From an uncultured bacterium (GTDB lineage Bacteria; Cloacimonadota; Cloacimonadia; Cloacimonadales; Cloacimonadaceae), in assembly GCA_937960795.1 (NCBI GenBank), contig CALGPA010000048.1, positions 1 to 24,613 on the forward strand: a DNA stretch of 24,613 nucleotides. Direction: 5' to 3'. Under the pieces are notes generated by a model. The model worked only from the letters and a program-made list of their open reading frames with translations. It ran no database searches and was not told where the DNA came from. A program made the position numbers and the translations under genes. Positions 24,301 through 24,613 of this stretch are shown piece after piece (position 1 is the stretch's first letter; every line of letters begins with the position of its first letter).

Positions 24301-24613
24301 CTAAGCATCAGCTAGATCCATGCTTGTAATCCTTGACTCTATATATGCTACATCTTCAGGAGAGAGAGAATATTTTGTGTAAAGCATTTTGTCTGACCAC
24401 GTTTTATTCCATTCTTGAATCGGTACCCATGTGTAGGAAGATCTTGTAGCATGCTGTGTAATCTTTCTCAAAGACACAAGAAACCTAAAAAACCTCGTTC
24501 TCAGATAGCTTTCTAAGCTTATAGCCTCCTCTTCTGTTTTTACGGAAAAGAACAAGTATGACTGTGTACATACGGATGGATTAGACGCGATCAATGGCTT
24601 ACCAAGGACATAA
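24301..24613 (-). CDS. C-terminal end of an Eco57I-type DNA methyltransferase (cut by the window edge)
   Basis: The frame is open to the end of the window, so the gene starts beyond it; a TTG at 24594 is only an internal codon. The visible 103 residues begin YVLGKPLIASNPSVCTQSYL and contain LRTRFFRFLVSLRKITQHAT, YTWVPIQEW and SLSPEDVAYIES. I recognise this block as the C-terminal end of Eco57I-type restriction-modification methylases, where 'vCT.tYl', 'RT.FFRFL..lrK.tQH' and 'fvP.q.w...W.d..Ly.ky.L...e...ie' recur. These enzymes N6-methylate adenine in the host recognition site. The catalytic NPPY part is outside the window. The helicase fusion follows 140 nt downstream in the same direction. 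Confidence 0.75.
   Translation of the reverse strand, partial: YVLGKPLIASNPSVCTQSYLFFSVKTEEEAISLESYLRTRFFRFLVSLRKITQHATRSSYTWVPIQEWNKTWSDKMLYTKYSLSPEDVAYIESRITSMDLADA

Overview
The window looks like chromosomal DNA from a bacterium of the FCB group, most likely Cloacimonadota-like. The evidence is a 1200-residue C25 (gingipain-type) peptidase ending in an 'NYPNPFNP' type IX-style sorting domain, a PorV/FadL-like outer-membrane barrel, a BatA/vWA protein, and housekeeping genes packed into long runs with ATGA overlaps. The phylum is inferred from these proteins and was not tested against a database.

Layout. (1) Bases 1-499 hold the 3' end of a sigma-54 activator gene that is broken by at least one frameshift. 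(2) Bases 627-7300 (minus strand, read right to left) carry rpsU, a perfect 12-bp terminator hairpin, cvpA, mutS2, dnaG and rpoD, closed by a second terminator. This is the classical macromolecular-synthesis order rpsU-dnaG-rpoD with cvpA-mutS2 inserted. (3) Bases 7418-20548 (minus strand) form a nearly gapless run: C25 peptidase, yggS, a divergent plsY-like gene, a BcerS/YghO-type GNAT-fold protein, a PAP2/Aur1-like membrane enzyme, an outer-membrane barrel, a BatA-like vWA protein, dxs and mnmE. The three genes plsY-like, GNAT and PAP2 may form an envelope-lipid module, possibly for ceramide-type lipids.

(4) Bases 20549-24613 look accessory. Two small translationally coupled plus-strand genes of unknown function have clean ribosome binding sites. 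They face a minus-strand restriction-modification-like pair: the 3' end of an Eco57I-type methyltransferase, cut by the window edge, followed by a GIY-YIG nuclease/superfamily 2 helicase fusion.

The most interesting signal is not a gene. Six elements of exactly 23 nt lie on both sides of the helicase gene. Each is built as GTAG + 7-nt arm + 5-nt loop + perfectly complementary 7-nt arm, with different stem sequences but identical geometry. A GTAG foot at the 5' base of a hairpin is the signature of REP elements mobilised by RAYT (TnpA-REP) Y1 transposases. Four units fill most of the gap between methyltransferase and helicase, and two form a convergent pair just past the helicase stop codon.
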